A stretch of 64,000 nucleotides of DNA from Parafrankia irregularis (GTDB taxonomy: Bacteria; Actinomycetota; Actinomycetes; Frankiales; Frankiaceae). Position numbers and translations under genes: made by a program. Where the stretch lies: positions 31,039-95,038 of the forward strand of contig NZ_FAOZ01000037.1 of NCBI RefSeq assembly GCF_001536285.1, given 5' to 3'. This document shows, piece by piece, positions 1 to 8,912 of this stretch. The notes below the pieces were generated by a model. The model ran no database searches. It saw only the letters and a program-made list of their open reading frames with translations, and was not told the origin of the DNA. The number at the start of each line of letters is the position of its first letter. The first letter of the stretch is position 1.

Positions 1-234
1 GGTCACCCGCCCGAGCCCGGCGGCGGTGTCGGCGAGCGCGGCCACCGAGTCACGGCTGGAGACGTCGACGACCTGGGTGACGACGTCCTGCCCCTCGCCC
101 AGCAGCACGTCGGCCACGCTGAGCGCGCCCTCGCTGACATCGGCCAGCAGGATCTTGCGACCGTTGCCGATCCGGCGAGCGATCGCCCGCCCCATTCCGC
201 CGACGCCGATGACGACGACGATGTCCTTGTCCAC
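1..234 (-). CDS. SDR-family oxidoreductase, N-terminal part (runs off the window)
   Basis: Reading the minus strand from GTG at 234 gives a 78-codon open frame to the window edge. Near the N-terminus it has the dinucleotide-binding pattern VIGVGGMGRAIARRIG, and a later VDVSSRDSVAAL segment, as in short-chain dehydrogenases. A GGAGG lies about nine bases before the GTG, which decides the start. The second glycine-rich turn is GGMG rather than the usual GIG, so it is an atypical SDR. The rest of the gene, including any YxxxK site, is outside the window. Substrate unknown. Confidence 0.75.
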   Translation of the reverse strand, partial: MDKDIVVVIGVGGMGRAIARRIGNGRKILLADVSEGALSVADVLLGEGQDVVTQVVDVSSRDSVAALADTAAGLGRVT

Positions 235-355
235 CTGACGACCTCCGTCTTGCCGCTCCCAGAACGGTGGGGACTATACGGCTGCGCCACGTACGGTGCC
301 GGGCCGAACGCCGGGCGCCGAACGACGACCAGTCCGCGCGCGAAAGCCGCGCAGG

Positions 356-2098
356 TCAGGGGCCCGCCACCGGCAGCGGGCGGGCGGGCGAAGCAGCGCG
401 GCGGGCCCGCAGGACGACGTCGTGGGCATCGATCTCCCGCCCGTCCGGGGCGGTGAGGCGCCGTGGCCGGCGCTCCGCGACCTCGACGGCCCAGCCCGCG
501 CCCAGCGAGGCGGCGACATCGGCGGCGGTCCAGCCCGTGTCCGCCACCCCGGGGCGAGGTGTCGGGATACCGAGGTCGTTCAGGTCGTGGCCGACGACCA
601 GCAGCGTTCCACCGGGCGCGACGGCCGCCGCGAGGTGGGCGAACAGCGCCGGGCGACGGGCCGGTGGCAGATGCAGGTAGTGCGCGGTGACCAGGTCGAA
701 CGTCCCCGGCGCTTCGTGCTCCGACAGGTCGATGTGCAGCCAGGTGATGTCATGCCCGAGCTCCTCGGCCGTCGCGGCCGCGCGGCTCAGCGCCAGGGTC
801 GACAGGTCGGCGCCGGTCACCTTCCAGCCACGGGCGGCCAGCCAGAACACGTCCCCGCCCTCCCCGGACCCGGCATCGAGCGCGGTGCCCGCGGGCAGCT
901 CGGCGACCTCGGTGACCAGCACCGGATTCGGCCGGCCGCTCCAGATCTTCGGCCGGGCCCGGTACCGCTCATCCCAGGCCTCCTCGCTGAACTCGCTCTC
1001 CCAGTCGTGATCGCTGTGCCCGTGCCCGTGGCCGTGGCCATGGCCATGGCCATGGTCGTGGTCGTGGTCGTGGTCGCCATGATCATGGCGGTGCTCGTGG
1101 CCGGAACCGTTCGCCTGGCTGCCGCCGTGGCGGAGCCCCTGTCGGCGGGCGACCACCGCGCTGGCCGTGTCCTGCTCGATCAGATCGGCGTTCACGGCGG
1201 CCGCGGTGTTGAGGCCCGCCGCCGCGGCCACCAGAACTGGCGCCCGCAGGTCCGTGACGTTGCCCGCCACCCACACACCGGGCACCGCTGTCCTGCCGGT
1301 CGGGTCGGCCTCGATGTGGCTGCCCACCACATGATCACCCATTCGCAGGTCGACGGTCCCCAGCCCCAGACCAGCAGCCAGGTCCGCCCGCGCGTTCATC
1401 CGCGCCTGCACGGCTACCGCCTGGCACTGCACGAGACGTCCGGACAGCAGCCGGGCACCCGCCAGCCGGTCGTCGACCACCTCCAGCGCCCCGACCTCGC
1501 CGTCCACGACGGTCACGCCTCTGGCCGACAGCCGTTCGGCGTCCTCGGCGCCGAGAGCGGGTGCGGTGTGGGTGAACAGCAGGATGTCCCGGCTCCACTG
1601 GCGCCACAGCAGGGCCTGGTGCACGGCCAGCGGACCGGTCGCCAGGATCCCGATCGTCTGGTCGCGGATCTCCCAGCCATGGCAGTACGGGCAGTGCACG
1701 ACGTCGCGCCCCCACCGCTGCGCCACCCCGGGCACCGGCGGCAGCTCATCGACCAGGCCGGTGGCCAGGATCAGGCGCCGGGCCCGAACGGCCCGCCGGT
1801 CGGACAGCACCACCCGGAAGCCGGGCTCGCCGCCCTCGTCCACCCGTTCAGCGGAGACCACAGGCGAGGTCACGACCTCGCCGCCGTAGCTGATGACCTC
1901 CCCGCGGCCGATGGCCAGCAGCTCCCCCGGTGGCGTGCCTTCCCGGCCCAGGTAGGTGTGGACCTGTGTCGCGGGGGCGTTTCGCGGATCACCCGCGTCG
2001 ACCACGAGCACCGCCCGGCGCGCCCGCGCGAGGGTGAGCCCCGCGCTCAGACCAGCCGGGCCCCCGCCCACGATCACCACGTCGTACGTCGCGTCCAT
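356..2098 (-). CDS. Thioredoxin reductase-like flavoprotein fused to a class I SAM methyltransferase through a His-rich linker
   Basis: 580 residues in three parts. Residues about 1-320 form an FAD/NAD(P) oxidoreductase of the thioredoxin reductase superfamily: VVIVGGGPAGLSAG near the N-terminus, a CPYCHG redox motif where TrxB has CATC, an ILATG strand, and a C-terminal GVWVAGNV. Residues about 335-370 are nearly all His, Asp and Gly, with many His-Asp and His-Gly pairs. Residues about 375-580 are a TehB-like methyltransferase with motif I ALDAGSGEGGDVFWLA and a VTGADLS acidic strand. Flavoprotein/methyltransferase fusions of this kind are known in actinobacteria. The substrate is unknown; the His-rich segment suggests metal binding, and the TehB-like half could mean metalloid or thiol methylation (inference). 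It lies downstream of lysS on the same strand with a 180-base gap. Confidence 0.9.
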   Translation of the reverse strand: MDATYDVVIVGGGPAGLSAGLTLARARRAVLVVDAGDPRNAPATQVHTYLGREGTPPGELLAIGRGEVISYGGEVVTSPVVSAERVDEGGEPGFRVVLSDRRAVRARRLILATGLVDELPPVPGVAQRWGRDVVHCPYCHGWEIRDQTIGILATGPLAVHQALLWRQWSRDILLFTHTAPALGAEDAERLSARGVTVVDGEVGALEVVDDRLAGARLLSGRLVQCQAVAVQARMNARADLAAGLGLGTVDLRMGDHVVGSHIEADPTGRTAVPGVWVAGNVTDLRAPVLVAAAAGLNTAAAVNADLIEQDTASAVVARRQGLRHGGSQANGSGHEHRHDHGDHDHDHDHGHGHGHGHGHGHSDHDWESEFSEEAWDERYRARPKIWSGRPNPVLVTEVAELPAGTALDAGSGEGGDVFWLAARGWKVTGADLSTLALSRAAATAEELGHDITWLHIDLSEHEAPGTFDLVTAHYLHLPPARRPALFAHLAAAVAPGGTLLVVGHDLNDLGIPTPRPGVADTGWTAADVAASLGAGWAVEVAERRPRRLTAPDGREIDAHDVVLRARRAASPARPLPVAGP

Positions 2099-2198
2099 CC
2101 GCCTGCTCCTCGGATCCCTCGATGAGGGCGGTGCCGGTCAGGTACGACAACCGCCTGCTGGCGACCCTGCGCGAACGTCCACGGAGCTGACAAAAATC

Positions 2199-2215
2199 TT
2201 TGCCAAATCGGCAAA
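2199..2215. promoter_or_regulatory. Inverted repeat upstream of the flavoprotein-methyltransferase gene
   Basis: TTTGCC-AAATC-GGCAAA is a perfect 6+6 inverted repeat in the short gap between the end of lysS and the fusion gene, about 100 bases before that gene's ATG at 2098. The surrounding bases (CAAAAATCTT) are unusually AT-rich for this genome, as a promoter would be. A repressor or redox-sensor operator is plausible. A weak lysS terminator is the alternative. Confidence 0.35.
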
Positions 2216-2278
2216 CGAACGCGGTGGTGAGATCCTTTTGAGGACCGCGGGGGCCGGGACCCACCGGCGAGGCTGCGC

Positions 2279-3832
2279 CTAGACCGGATCCGCCGCCTCG
2301 ACGGACGCACCCGCGATGTCAGCCGAGCCAACGGTTTCAGCCGAGGCGGCGGAGTCCTTCCCGTCAGCGGAGTCATCCCCGTCGGCGGAGTCGTCCGCGC
2401 CGGTCGCGGTCGGATCGGTCCGGCCTCGGCGCGAGTCGCGCATCAGTGGGAAGAGGACCACCTCTCGCAGCGTCGGGGCGTCGGTGAGAAGGGCGATGAG
2501 CCGGTCGATGCCGATGCCGAGCCCCGACATCGGCGGCATGCCGTACTCCATCGCCTCGATGAAGTCCTCTTCGAGCATCATCGTCTCGTCGTCGCCGGCC
2601 GCGCGCAGCTCGGCCTGTTCCTCCAGCCTGCGGCGCTGCTCGACCGGGTCAACCAGCTCCGAGTAGGCCTTCACCAGCTCCCAGCCGTTGACCACCACCT
2701 GGAACATGTCCAGCTGGGACGGATCGGAGTCGCTCCGCCTGGCCAGCGGGACCAGCTCCGCCGGGTGGTGCAGCAGGAAACACGGCTGGATCAGATGTGG
2801 GCGGACGGTCTTCTTGTAGAGCAGGTCGACGAGCCCCGCGTAGGAGGCCGCGTCGTCGACCTCGAGGCCGAGCTCGGCGATCCGCGCGCGCAGCGTCGGC
2901 AGATCACGAACGACCGTAAGGTCGATGCCGCTGTGCCGGGCGACCTCGGCGCGGTAGTCCAGCTCCGGCCATTCGGCGCCGAAGTCGAGCTTCACCCCGC
3001 CGTAGGTGACCGTCCGGGACCCGAAGACGTCGTCGAGAACAGCGAGGATCATCTCCCGGACGAACCGCATGTTGTCGCGGTAGTCCCAGTAGGCCGCGTA
3101 CCACTCGAGCATCGTGAACTCCTGCAGGTGCGAGGGGTCCATGCCCTCGTTGCGGAAGTTCCGGCCGAGCTCGTACACGCGGTCCAGCGAACCGACGACG
3201 ACCCGCTTGAGGAACGTCTCCGGTGAGATACGCAGGTAGAAGTCCTCGCCCAGGGCGTTGTGATGTGTGATGAACGGCCGGGCGGCGGCTCCGGAGGCGG
3301 CCTCCTGCAGCATCGGCGTCTCGACCTCGAGAAAATCGTTGTCGTCGAGGAAACGACGGATGCGGGAGATGGTCCGGGCCCGGATGCGGAACCGTTCCCG
3401 GGAGTCGTTGTTCACCAGCAGGTCGAGGTAGCGACGCCGTAGCCGGGCTTCGACGTTCGACAGGCCCAGCCACTTGTCCGGCAGAGCGCGCACCGTCCGG
3501 TTCAGCACGACGAGTTCGGACGCGCCGACCGTCCGCTCGCCGCGGCGGGTGGTGTAAAGCTTCCCGGTGACGCCGACGAAATCGCCGATCTTGACGGCAC
3601 GGGCCCATTCCTGGAAGGTGTCGACGCCCAGTTCGTCACGCGAGAGCGAGACCTGGACACGCCCGGCACGGTCCTGAATGTGCCCGAAGATCAGGCCGCC
3701 CATCCGCCGCCACAGCACGACACGGCCGGCGAGGCGAACGACCTCGCCGTCCTCGGCGGCGCCGGCGGCGGCGGTCACCGAGTCGGTGCGATACCCGGAA
3801 CGGGGACCGGCTGTGAACTCGTCCGTCGCCAT
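2279..3832 (-). CDS. lysS: Class II lysyl-tRNA synthetase, divergent paralogue
   Basis: 517 residues. An OB-fold anticodon domain (residues about 30-130: RLAGRVVLWRRMGGLIFGHI) precedes a class II catalytic core. Motif 2 is RNFRNEGMDPSHLQEF and motif 3 is GLGIGIDRLIALLTD followed by REVVLFPLMR. The usual NPEF after motif 2 is HLQEF here. The lysine-binding loop, normally like REIGNGFSEL, reads WELVKAYSEL, so the Asn that contacts lysine in E. coli LysU is replaced by Lys. The other lysine contacts (Arg of RNFRNEG, Glu and Tyr of LEWY, Glu of YSEL) are present. A 45-residue Asp/Ser-rich tail follows motif 3. Of the in-frame ATGs, 3832 was chosen because the conserved part begins just after it. 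It may be a housekeeping or a specialised paralogue. Confidence 0.9.
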   Translation of the reverse strand: MATDEFTAGPRSGYRTDSVTAAAGAAEDGEVVRLAGRVVLWRRMGGLIFGHIQDRAGRVQVSLSRDELGVDTFQEWARAVKIGDFVGVTGKLYTTRRGERTVGASELVVLNRTVRALPDKWLGLSNVEARLRRRYLDLLVNNDSRERFRIRARTISRIRRFLDDNDFLEVETPMLQEAASGAAARPFITHHNALGEDFYLRISPETFLKRVVVGSLDRVYELGRNFRNEGMDPSHLQEFTMLEWYAAYWDYRDNMRFVREMILAVLDDVFGSRTVTYGGVKLDFGAEWPELDYRAEVARHSGIDLTVVRDLPTLRARIAELGLEVDDAASYAGLVDLLYKKTVRPHLIQPCFLLHHPAELVPLARRSDSDPSQLDMFQVVVNGWELVKAYSELVDPVEQRRRLEEQAELRAAGDDETMMLEEDFIEAMEYGMPPMSGLGIGIDRLIALLTDAPTLREVVLFPLMRDSRRGRTDPTATGADDSADGDDSADGKDSAASAETVGSADIAGASVEAADPV

Positions 3833-3991
3833 GCACAACACCCTTTTGCGAGAGGTTCCGAGAGGTTCGCTGCCCGGGGGAACCCGGACGTCGTCACGGC
3901 CCGACGCCTCCGCGGGAGCGCCGACGGCCCGCATCACAAGCCTACTGGCCGCCTCCACCCTGCCCGTGTTCCGTGCCCGCGGCGGCTGGTC

Positions 3992-5941
3992 TCACCCGGC
4001 CTCCGCGACGGCCTGCGCGAACTGGGCCTGGTAGAGCCGGGCGTACGCCCCGTCCGCCGCCAGCAGGCTGGCGTGGTCGCCCTGTTCGACGATCGCGCCG
4101 TTCTCCATGACGAGGATTGTGTCGGCGTCACGAATGGTGGACAGCCGGTGGGCGATGACGAAGGCGGTGCGCCCGTGGCGCAGCCGGGACATGGCCCGCT
4201 GGATGAGGACCTCCGTCCGGGTGTCGACGGAGCTGGTCGCCTCGTCGAGAACGAGGATCAGCGGCTCGGCGAGGAAGGCGCGGGCGATCGTGATGAGCTG
4301 CTTCTCGCCGCCGCTGACGCCGACGCCCTCGTCGTCGAGCACGGTGTCGTAGCCGTCGGGCAGCGTGCGCACGAACCGGTCGACGTGCGCGGCGCGCGCC
4401 GCCTCGACGACCTGCTCGTGGGTGGCGCCCTCGGCGCCGTAGGCGATGTTCTCCGCGATCGTCCCGCCGAACAGCCAGGTGTCCTGCAGGACCATGCCGA
4501 TGGAGGAGCGCAGGTCAGCCCGGGACATCCCCGCGATGTCCGCGCCGTCCAGCGTGATCCGCCCGCCGGTGACCTCGTAGAACCGCATCAGCAGGTTGAT
4601 GAGGGTGGTCTTGCCGGCGCCGGTCGGGCCGACGATGGCGACGGTGTGGCCCGGTTCGGCGACGAGCGACAGGTCGTCGATCAGCGGCTTGTCCGGCTCG
4701 TAGCGGAAGGAGACGTGCTCGAACGCGACCCGGCCGCGGGCCTGCTCCGGTATGGCGGGCACCAGCGGGTCGGGCTCCTGCTCGGCGGCGTCGAGCAGGT
4801 CGAAGACGCGCTCCGCCGAGGCGACCCCGGACTGCGCCATGTTCGCCATGCTGGCCAGCTGCGTCAGCGGCTGGCTGAACTGCCGCGAGTACTGGATGAA
4901 CGCCTGGACGTCACCGATGGACAGTGACCCGGAGGCCACCCGAAGGCCACCTACGACCGCCACCAGCACGTAGTTCAGGTTGCCGATGAACATCATCGCC
5001 GGCTGCATGAGGCCGGAGATGGACTGGGCCCGCCAGCTCGCCTCGTAAAGCCGCTCGTTGTGCTCGCGGAAGATCTCGGCGGCCTCGTCCTGCCGGCCGA
5101 ACGCCCGCACCAGCATGTGGCCGGTGTACATCTCCTCGATGTGACCGTTGAGCTGCCCGGTCGTCTTCCACTGCTGCACGAACTGCGGTTGGGCGAGCTT
5201 GCCGACCCGAGCGGTAACGAAGATCGACACCGGGACGGTGACGACCGCGATCAGCGCGAGCAGCGGGGAGATCCAGATCATCATCGCCAGCACGCCGATG
5301 ATGGTCAGCACCGAGGCGAGGATCTGGGAGAAGCTCTGCTGCAGGGTCTGGCCCAGGTTGTCGATGTCGTTGGTGACCCGGCTGAGCACCTCGCCGCGCT
5401 GGCTGCGGTCGAAGTACCGCAGCGGCAGCCGAGTGATCTTCGCCTGCACCTCGGCCCGCAGGTCGCTCAGCATGCGTTGCAGGGCCTTGTTCACCAGGCG
5501 GGCCTGCGCGACGGCGCAGGCCGTGGCGACCAGGTAGACGATCAGCACGGCCAGCAGCACCATCCCGATCGCCGTGAAGTCCATTCCCTTCCCGGGGGTC
5601 ACGTCGACGGACGCGAGCAGGTCGGCCTGGGTACCGTGCCCCTCGGCCCGCAGCCGCGCGATCGCCTCGGCCTTCGTCGTGCCCGCGGGCAGCCGCGAGC
5701 TGAGCAGGCCGGCGAACACCAGGTCGGTGGCGTGCCCAAGCAGCCGTGGCCCGGTGACGGTGAGGCCGACGCTGATCACGGCAAGGATGACCGCGGGCAC
5801 CAGCAGGCCCCGCTGGCGGCTCAGCAGCCCGAACAGCCGCCTGGTCGAGGCGGCGAAGTCGCCGGCCTTCTCTCCGCCGCCGCCCATGAAACGGGCGGGG
5901 CCGGCCATCGGGCGGGGTCCACCCGCCGGTGGGCGCGTCAT
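3992..5941 (-). CDS. ABC exporter half-transporter (consensus ATPase site)
   Basis: 649 residues: a six-helix type I exporter membrane domain (residues about 35-350) and a C-terminal ATPase (about 390-640). Walker A is GPTGAGKTTL, the signature is VSGGEKQ, and Walker B is ILVLDEATSSVDTRTE with the catalytic Glu present. The downstream IAHRLSTIRDAD carries the H-loop. It overlaps the preceding gene by four bases (ATGA at 5938-5941), so the two are translated together and almost certainly form a heterodimer. The substrate cannot be read from sequence; multidrug or lipid export is typical of this family. Confidence 0.93.
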   Translation of the reverse strand: MTRPPAGGPRPMAGPARFMGGGGEKAGDFAASTRRLFGLLSRQRGLLVPAVILAVISVGLTVTGPRLLGHATDLVFAGLLSSRLPAGTTKAEAIARLRAEGHGTQADLLASVDVTPGKGMDFTAIGMVLLAVLIVYLVATACAVAQARLVNKALQRMLSDLRAEVQAKITRLPLRYFDRSQRGEVLSRVTNDIDNLGQTLQQSFSQILASVLTIIGVLAMMIWISPLLALIAVVTVPVSIFVTARVGKLAQPQFVQQWKTTGQLNGHIEEMYTGHMLVRAFGRQDEAAEIFREHNERLYEASWRAQSISGLMQPAMMFIGNLNYVLVAVVGGLRVASGSLSIGDVQAFIQYSRQFSQPLTQLASMANMAQSGVASAERVFDLLDAAEQEPDPLVPAIPEQARGRVAFEHVSFRYEPDKPLIDDLSLVAEPGHTVAIVGPTGAGKTTLINLLMRFYEVTGGRITLDGADIAGMSRADLRSSIGMVLQDTWLFGGTIAENIAYGAEGATHEQVVEAARAAHVDRFVRTLPDGYDTVLDDEGVGVSGGEKQLITIARAFLAEPLILVLDEATSSVDTRTEVLIQRAMSRLRHGRTAFVIAHRLSTIRDADTILVMENGAIVEQGDHASLLAADGAYARLYQAQFAQAVAEAG

Positions 5942-7674
5942 GCCGCCGCTTCCTCCTCGGTCAGCTGCGAGAAGACGATCTCCTGGTAGGTCGGGTTCTC
6001 GGCCAGGAGCTCATGATGGGTCCCGGTACCGACAATCTCGCCGTCCTCCAGGACGATGATCTGGTCGGCGTCCCGGATGGTCGCCACCCGCTGGGCGACG
6101 ATCAGTTTCGTGGCGTCGGCGGTCTCCCGGGCCAGCGCGGCCCGCAGCCGGGCGTCGGTGGCATAGTCCAGCGCCGAGAACGAGTCGTCGAACAGGTAGA
6201 TCTCCGGGCGCCGGACCAGCGCCCGGGCGATCGCGAGGCGCTGGCGCTGACCGCCGGAGACATTGGTGCCGCCCTGGGCGACCCGGGTCGCCAGGCCGTC
6301 CGGCATCGCGGTGACGAACTCCCGGGCCTGCGCGATGTCGAGCGCCCACCACAGGTCGTCGTCGGTGGCCTCCGGGTTGCCGTAGCGCAGGTTCGACGCG
6401 ATCGTGCCGGTGAACAGATAGGGCTTCTGCGGGACGAGCCCGACCACCCGGGCCAGCAGCGCCGGGTCGAGCTCGCGGACGTCCACCCCGTCGATCAGGA
6501 CGGCGCCCTCGGAGACGTCCGACAGCCTGGGGACGAGGCCGAGCAGGGTGGACTTACCGCTGCCGGTGCTGCCGATGATCGCCACGGTCTGCCCCTGGCG
6601 GGCCGTGATGTCGACTCCGCGCAGCACCGGCTCCTCGGCGCCCGGGTAGCGGAAGCCGACGTCACGCAGTTCCAGCTCGCCGCGCCCGGCCAGCTCCCGC
6701 ACGGGCTGCACGGGCGGGACGAGCGTGGACTGTGTGTCCAGGACCTCCTGGATGCGCTCCGCGCACACCTCGGCCCGCGGGAGCATCGCGAACATGAAGG
6801 TCGCCATCATCACCGCCATCAGGATCTGCATCAGATAGCTGAGGAACGCGGTCAGTGCGCCGACCTCCATGCCGCCGCTGGCGATGCGGTGCGCGCCGAA
6901 CCAGATGACCGCGATGCTGGAGACGTTCACCACCGCCATGACCAGCGGGAACATCAGCGCCATGAGGCGCCCGATGCGCAGCGAGACGTCGGTGAGCTCG
7001 GTGTTGGCGGTGGCGAAACGCCGCTTCTCGTGCCCGTCCCGCACGAAGGCGCGGATCACCCGCAGGCCGGTGATCTGCTCGCGCAGGATCCGGTTCACCT
7101 CGTCGAGGCGGTCCTGCATGCGGCGGCCGAGCGGCGCCATCCGCCGGACGATCAGGACGACCGTCGTCGTCAGCACCGGCACGATCACGACGAGGAGCAG
7201 CGAGAGCTTGGCGTCCTGGTGCACGGCCAGCGCGATCCCGCCCAGGCACATGATCGGGGCCGAGATCATCATGGTGAACGCCATCAGCACGACCATCTGG
7301 ACCTGCTGGACGTCGTTCGTCGCCCGGGTGATGAGCGACGGTGCCCCGAACCGCCCGACCTCGCGGGCCGAGAAGGACTGGACCCGGGCGAACACGGAGG
7401 CGCGGAGGTCTCGGCCGATGCCCATGGAGGTGCGAGCGCCGAACAGGACCGCGGCGGCCGAGCAGGCGGCCTGCACCAGCGTCACCCCGAGCATCAGCCC
7501 ACCGAGGCGGAAGATGTAGCCGGTATCGCCCGGGACGACCCCGTTGTCGATGATGTCCGCGTTCAGCGTCGGCAGGTAGAGCATGGCCAGCGTGGCCGTG
7601 AACTGCAGCGCCACCAGCAGGGACACCGGCCGCCGGTAGGGGGCGAGGTGACTCCGCAGAAGTCTGACAAGCAT
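5938..7674 (-). CDS. ABC exporter half-transporter (degenerate ATPase site)
   Basis: 578 residues: six-helix membrane domain (about 15-310) followed by an ATPase. Walker A is GSTGSGKSTL and the signature is NVSGGQRQRLAIARAL. Walker B reads IYLFDDSFSALD, with Asp where the catalytic Glu belongs, and the H-loop segment is IVAQRVATIRDAD with Gln instead of His. This is the usual pattern of the non-hydrolysing subunit of heterodimeric exporters such as LmrC or TM287. ATG 7674 was chosen over upstream starts because GGAG precedes it and the membrane domain starts at once. Confidence 0.93.
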   Translation of the reverse strand: MLVRLLRSHLAPYRRPVSLLVALQFTATLAMLYLPTLNADIIDNGVVPGDTGYIFRLGGLMLGVTLVQAACSAAAVLFGARTSMGIGRDLRASVFARVQSFSAREVGRFGAPSLITRATNDVQQVQMVVLMAFTMMISAPIMCLGGIALAVHQDAKLSLLLVVIVPVLTTTVVLIVRRMAPLGRRMQDRLDEVNRILREQITGLRVIRAFVRDGHEKRRFATANTELTDVSLRIGRLMALMFPLVMAVVNVSSIAVIWFGAHRIASGGMEVGALTAFLSYLMQILMAVMMATFMFAMLPRAEVCAERIQEVLDTQSTLVPPVQPVRELAGRGELELRDVGFRYPGAEEPVLRGVDITARQGQTVAIIGSTGSGKSTLLGLVPRLSDVSEGAVLIDGVDVRELDPALLARVVGLVPQKPYLFTGTIASNLRYGNPEATDDDLWWALDIAQAREFVTAMPDGLATRVAQGGTNVSGGQRQRLAIARALVRRPEIYLFDDSFSALDYATDARLRAALARETADATKLIVAQRVATIRDADQIIVLEDGEIVGTGTHHELLAENPTYQEIVFSQLTEEEAAA

Positions 7675-7901
7675 GTGATCTCCGTCGGCGAATGGTCCCG
7701 GTCGGCCGCCGCCGCAGCCAACTGGAACGGTACGACCGGTACGCGCAGGTCGATCGGATCCGCGAGTGCGACCGATACGGAGAGTACGACCGTTTTCGCG
7801 GCCACGGGACGTACCCGACCTCAACCGGCCGGAGTCGACCCGCTCGACCGACCCTGCCGACGGCTGGCGAGCAGCAGGTTCCGGACGGATCAGGAAATGA
7901 G

Positions 7902-7968
7902 TCGGCCCCGGCCCGAACAGCCCCGCCTCCAGCGACAGGAGGCGTCGGCTGCCCGGGACCGGGGCCGA
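7902..7968. terminator. Stem-loop, likely terminator
   Basis: TCGGCCCCGG at 7902-7911 pairs with CCGGGGCCGA at 7959-7968, with a smaller CCTC/GGAG pairing between them. It lies just beyond the stop of the minus-strand membrane gene ending at 7982 and before the ABC genes. There is no U-tract, as is common in high-GC actinobacterial terminators. Confidence 0.5.
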
Positions 7969-7981
7969 TCAGATCGCGACG

Positions 7982-8449
7982 TCAGCGACGCTCGAGGAAC
8001 CAGGAGACTCCAAGAGCCACCGCCAGGACCACACCGACGATCAGCAGACCGCCGAACGTGTAGAAGCCCACCGTCTTCACCAACGCGACGAGGATCGGTA
8101 GCGCGGCCGCGAGCAGGAAGATCCCGCGGCTGCGTACCGGAGTGTTGAGAAGGGTGGTGATCTTGCGCGGCCAGCTCTCCCGCGCCACGTTGAGATCATC
8201 GATCATGATCGGAATCGCCCTGATGGTGGACCAGGTCAGCGCGACGAACGCGATCGCCAGACCCCACCCGTAGAGGAAGCCGAGACCCCGCCCGAACGCG
8301 TCGAACGAGGAACCTGCTCCGACCACCGTGATCGCCAGCGGGATGTACCAACCGGTCGTGCGGTCCTGCCGGGCCTGCCCGGCGAACCGGCGGGCCTGCG
8401 CGAAGCGCTCTCCCTGCCAAGCGCCGTCACCTGGGTTCATGTTGACCAT
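7982..8449 (-). CDS. Small integral membrane protein, unknown function
   Basis: 155 residues. A hydrophilic start of about 30 residues precedes hydrophobic stretches around 33-50 (IPLAITVVGAG), 57-75 (LYGWGLAIAFVALTW), 110-126 and 131-150, so two to four membrane helices. ATG 8449 follows AAGGAGG by about nine bases, a very good ribosome site. It is on the same strand as the ABC exporter but separated from it by about 300 bases and a stem-loop, so probably a separate transcript. No family recognised. Confidence 0.8.
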   Translation of the reverse strand: MVNMNPGDGAWQGERFAQARRFAGQARQDRTTGWYIPLAITVVGAGSSFDAFGRGLGFLYGWGLAIAFVALTWSTIRAIPIMIDDLNVARESWPRKITTLLNTPVRSRGIFLLAAALPILVALVKTVGFYTFGGLLIVGVVLAVALGVSWFLERR

Positions 8450-8912
8450 CGACCTTTCCTCCTTCGACGGCCCCCAGTCCGTCCTGACCCGCTGAACTCC
8501 CCACGGCCCGCGACGCCCGGACCTCGCGGACCGTGCACCCCCGGTTGCAGGTGCGCACCTTCGCATCGTCCTTCAGAAACGACCGCCATCGCGGCCGGAT
8601 CCGCCACCTTGGGAGGAACCCGCAAGCACCTGACCTGATTGCCCGACTTCCACCAACCTGGACACACCCAGTATCACGGATACCCACCCGCAGCCGACCT
8701 ACATCCGCCGATCGTCACAATCCAGGACGGGCGGGCGGCCGCCCGGGTGACATCCACTTCCAGCGACATCCCCCCAGGGAACATCCACACGAAGTGCCCG
8801 AAACGGCACCCTCCGTGGCTGCCGCGGAACATCGTGGCGTGGCACGCCACCCTCACGCGGCGCAGCCGGTAGGAAAAACCGGATCGGGGCTGGCTTGAGA
8901 GAGGCATCACCC
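8450..8912. other. Intergenic region between divergent genes
   Basis: 463 bases without a supported gene, between the membrane protein (minus) and the small lipoprotein (plus). Open frames here have no ribosome site and no domain. The one structure noticed is GTATC-ACG-GATAC at 8671-8683, a perfect 5+5 inverted repeat that could be a regulator site for either divergent gene. Confidence 0.4.

Noticed and set aside
296..2125. 609-codon open frame on the plus strand opposite the flavoprotein-methyltransferase gene
   Set aside because: It is a mirror of the real gene, caused by high GC at third positions. No domain and no ribosome site, while the minus strand shows full Rossmann and methyltransferase motifs.
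5929..8148. 739-codon plus-strand frame opposite the ABC exporter genes
   Set aside because: Shadow of two clear ABC transporter genes; the translation is Arg/His/Asp-rich noise without motifs.
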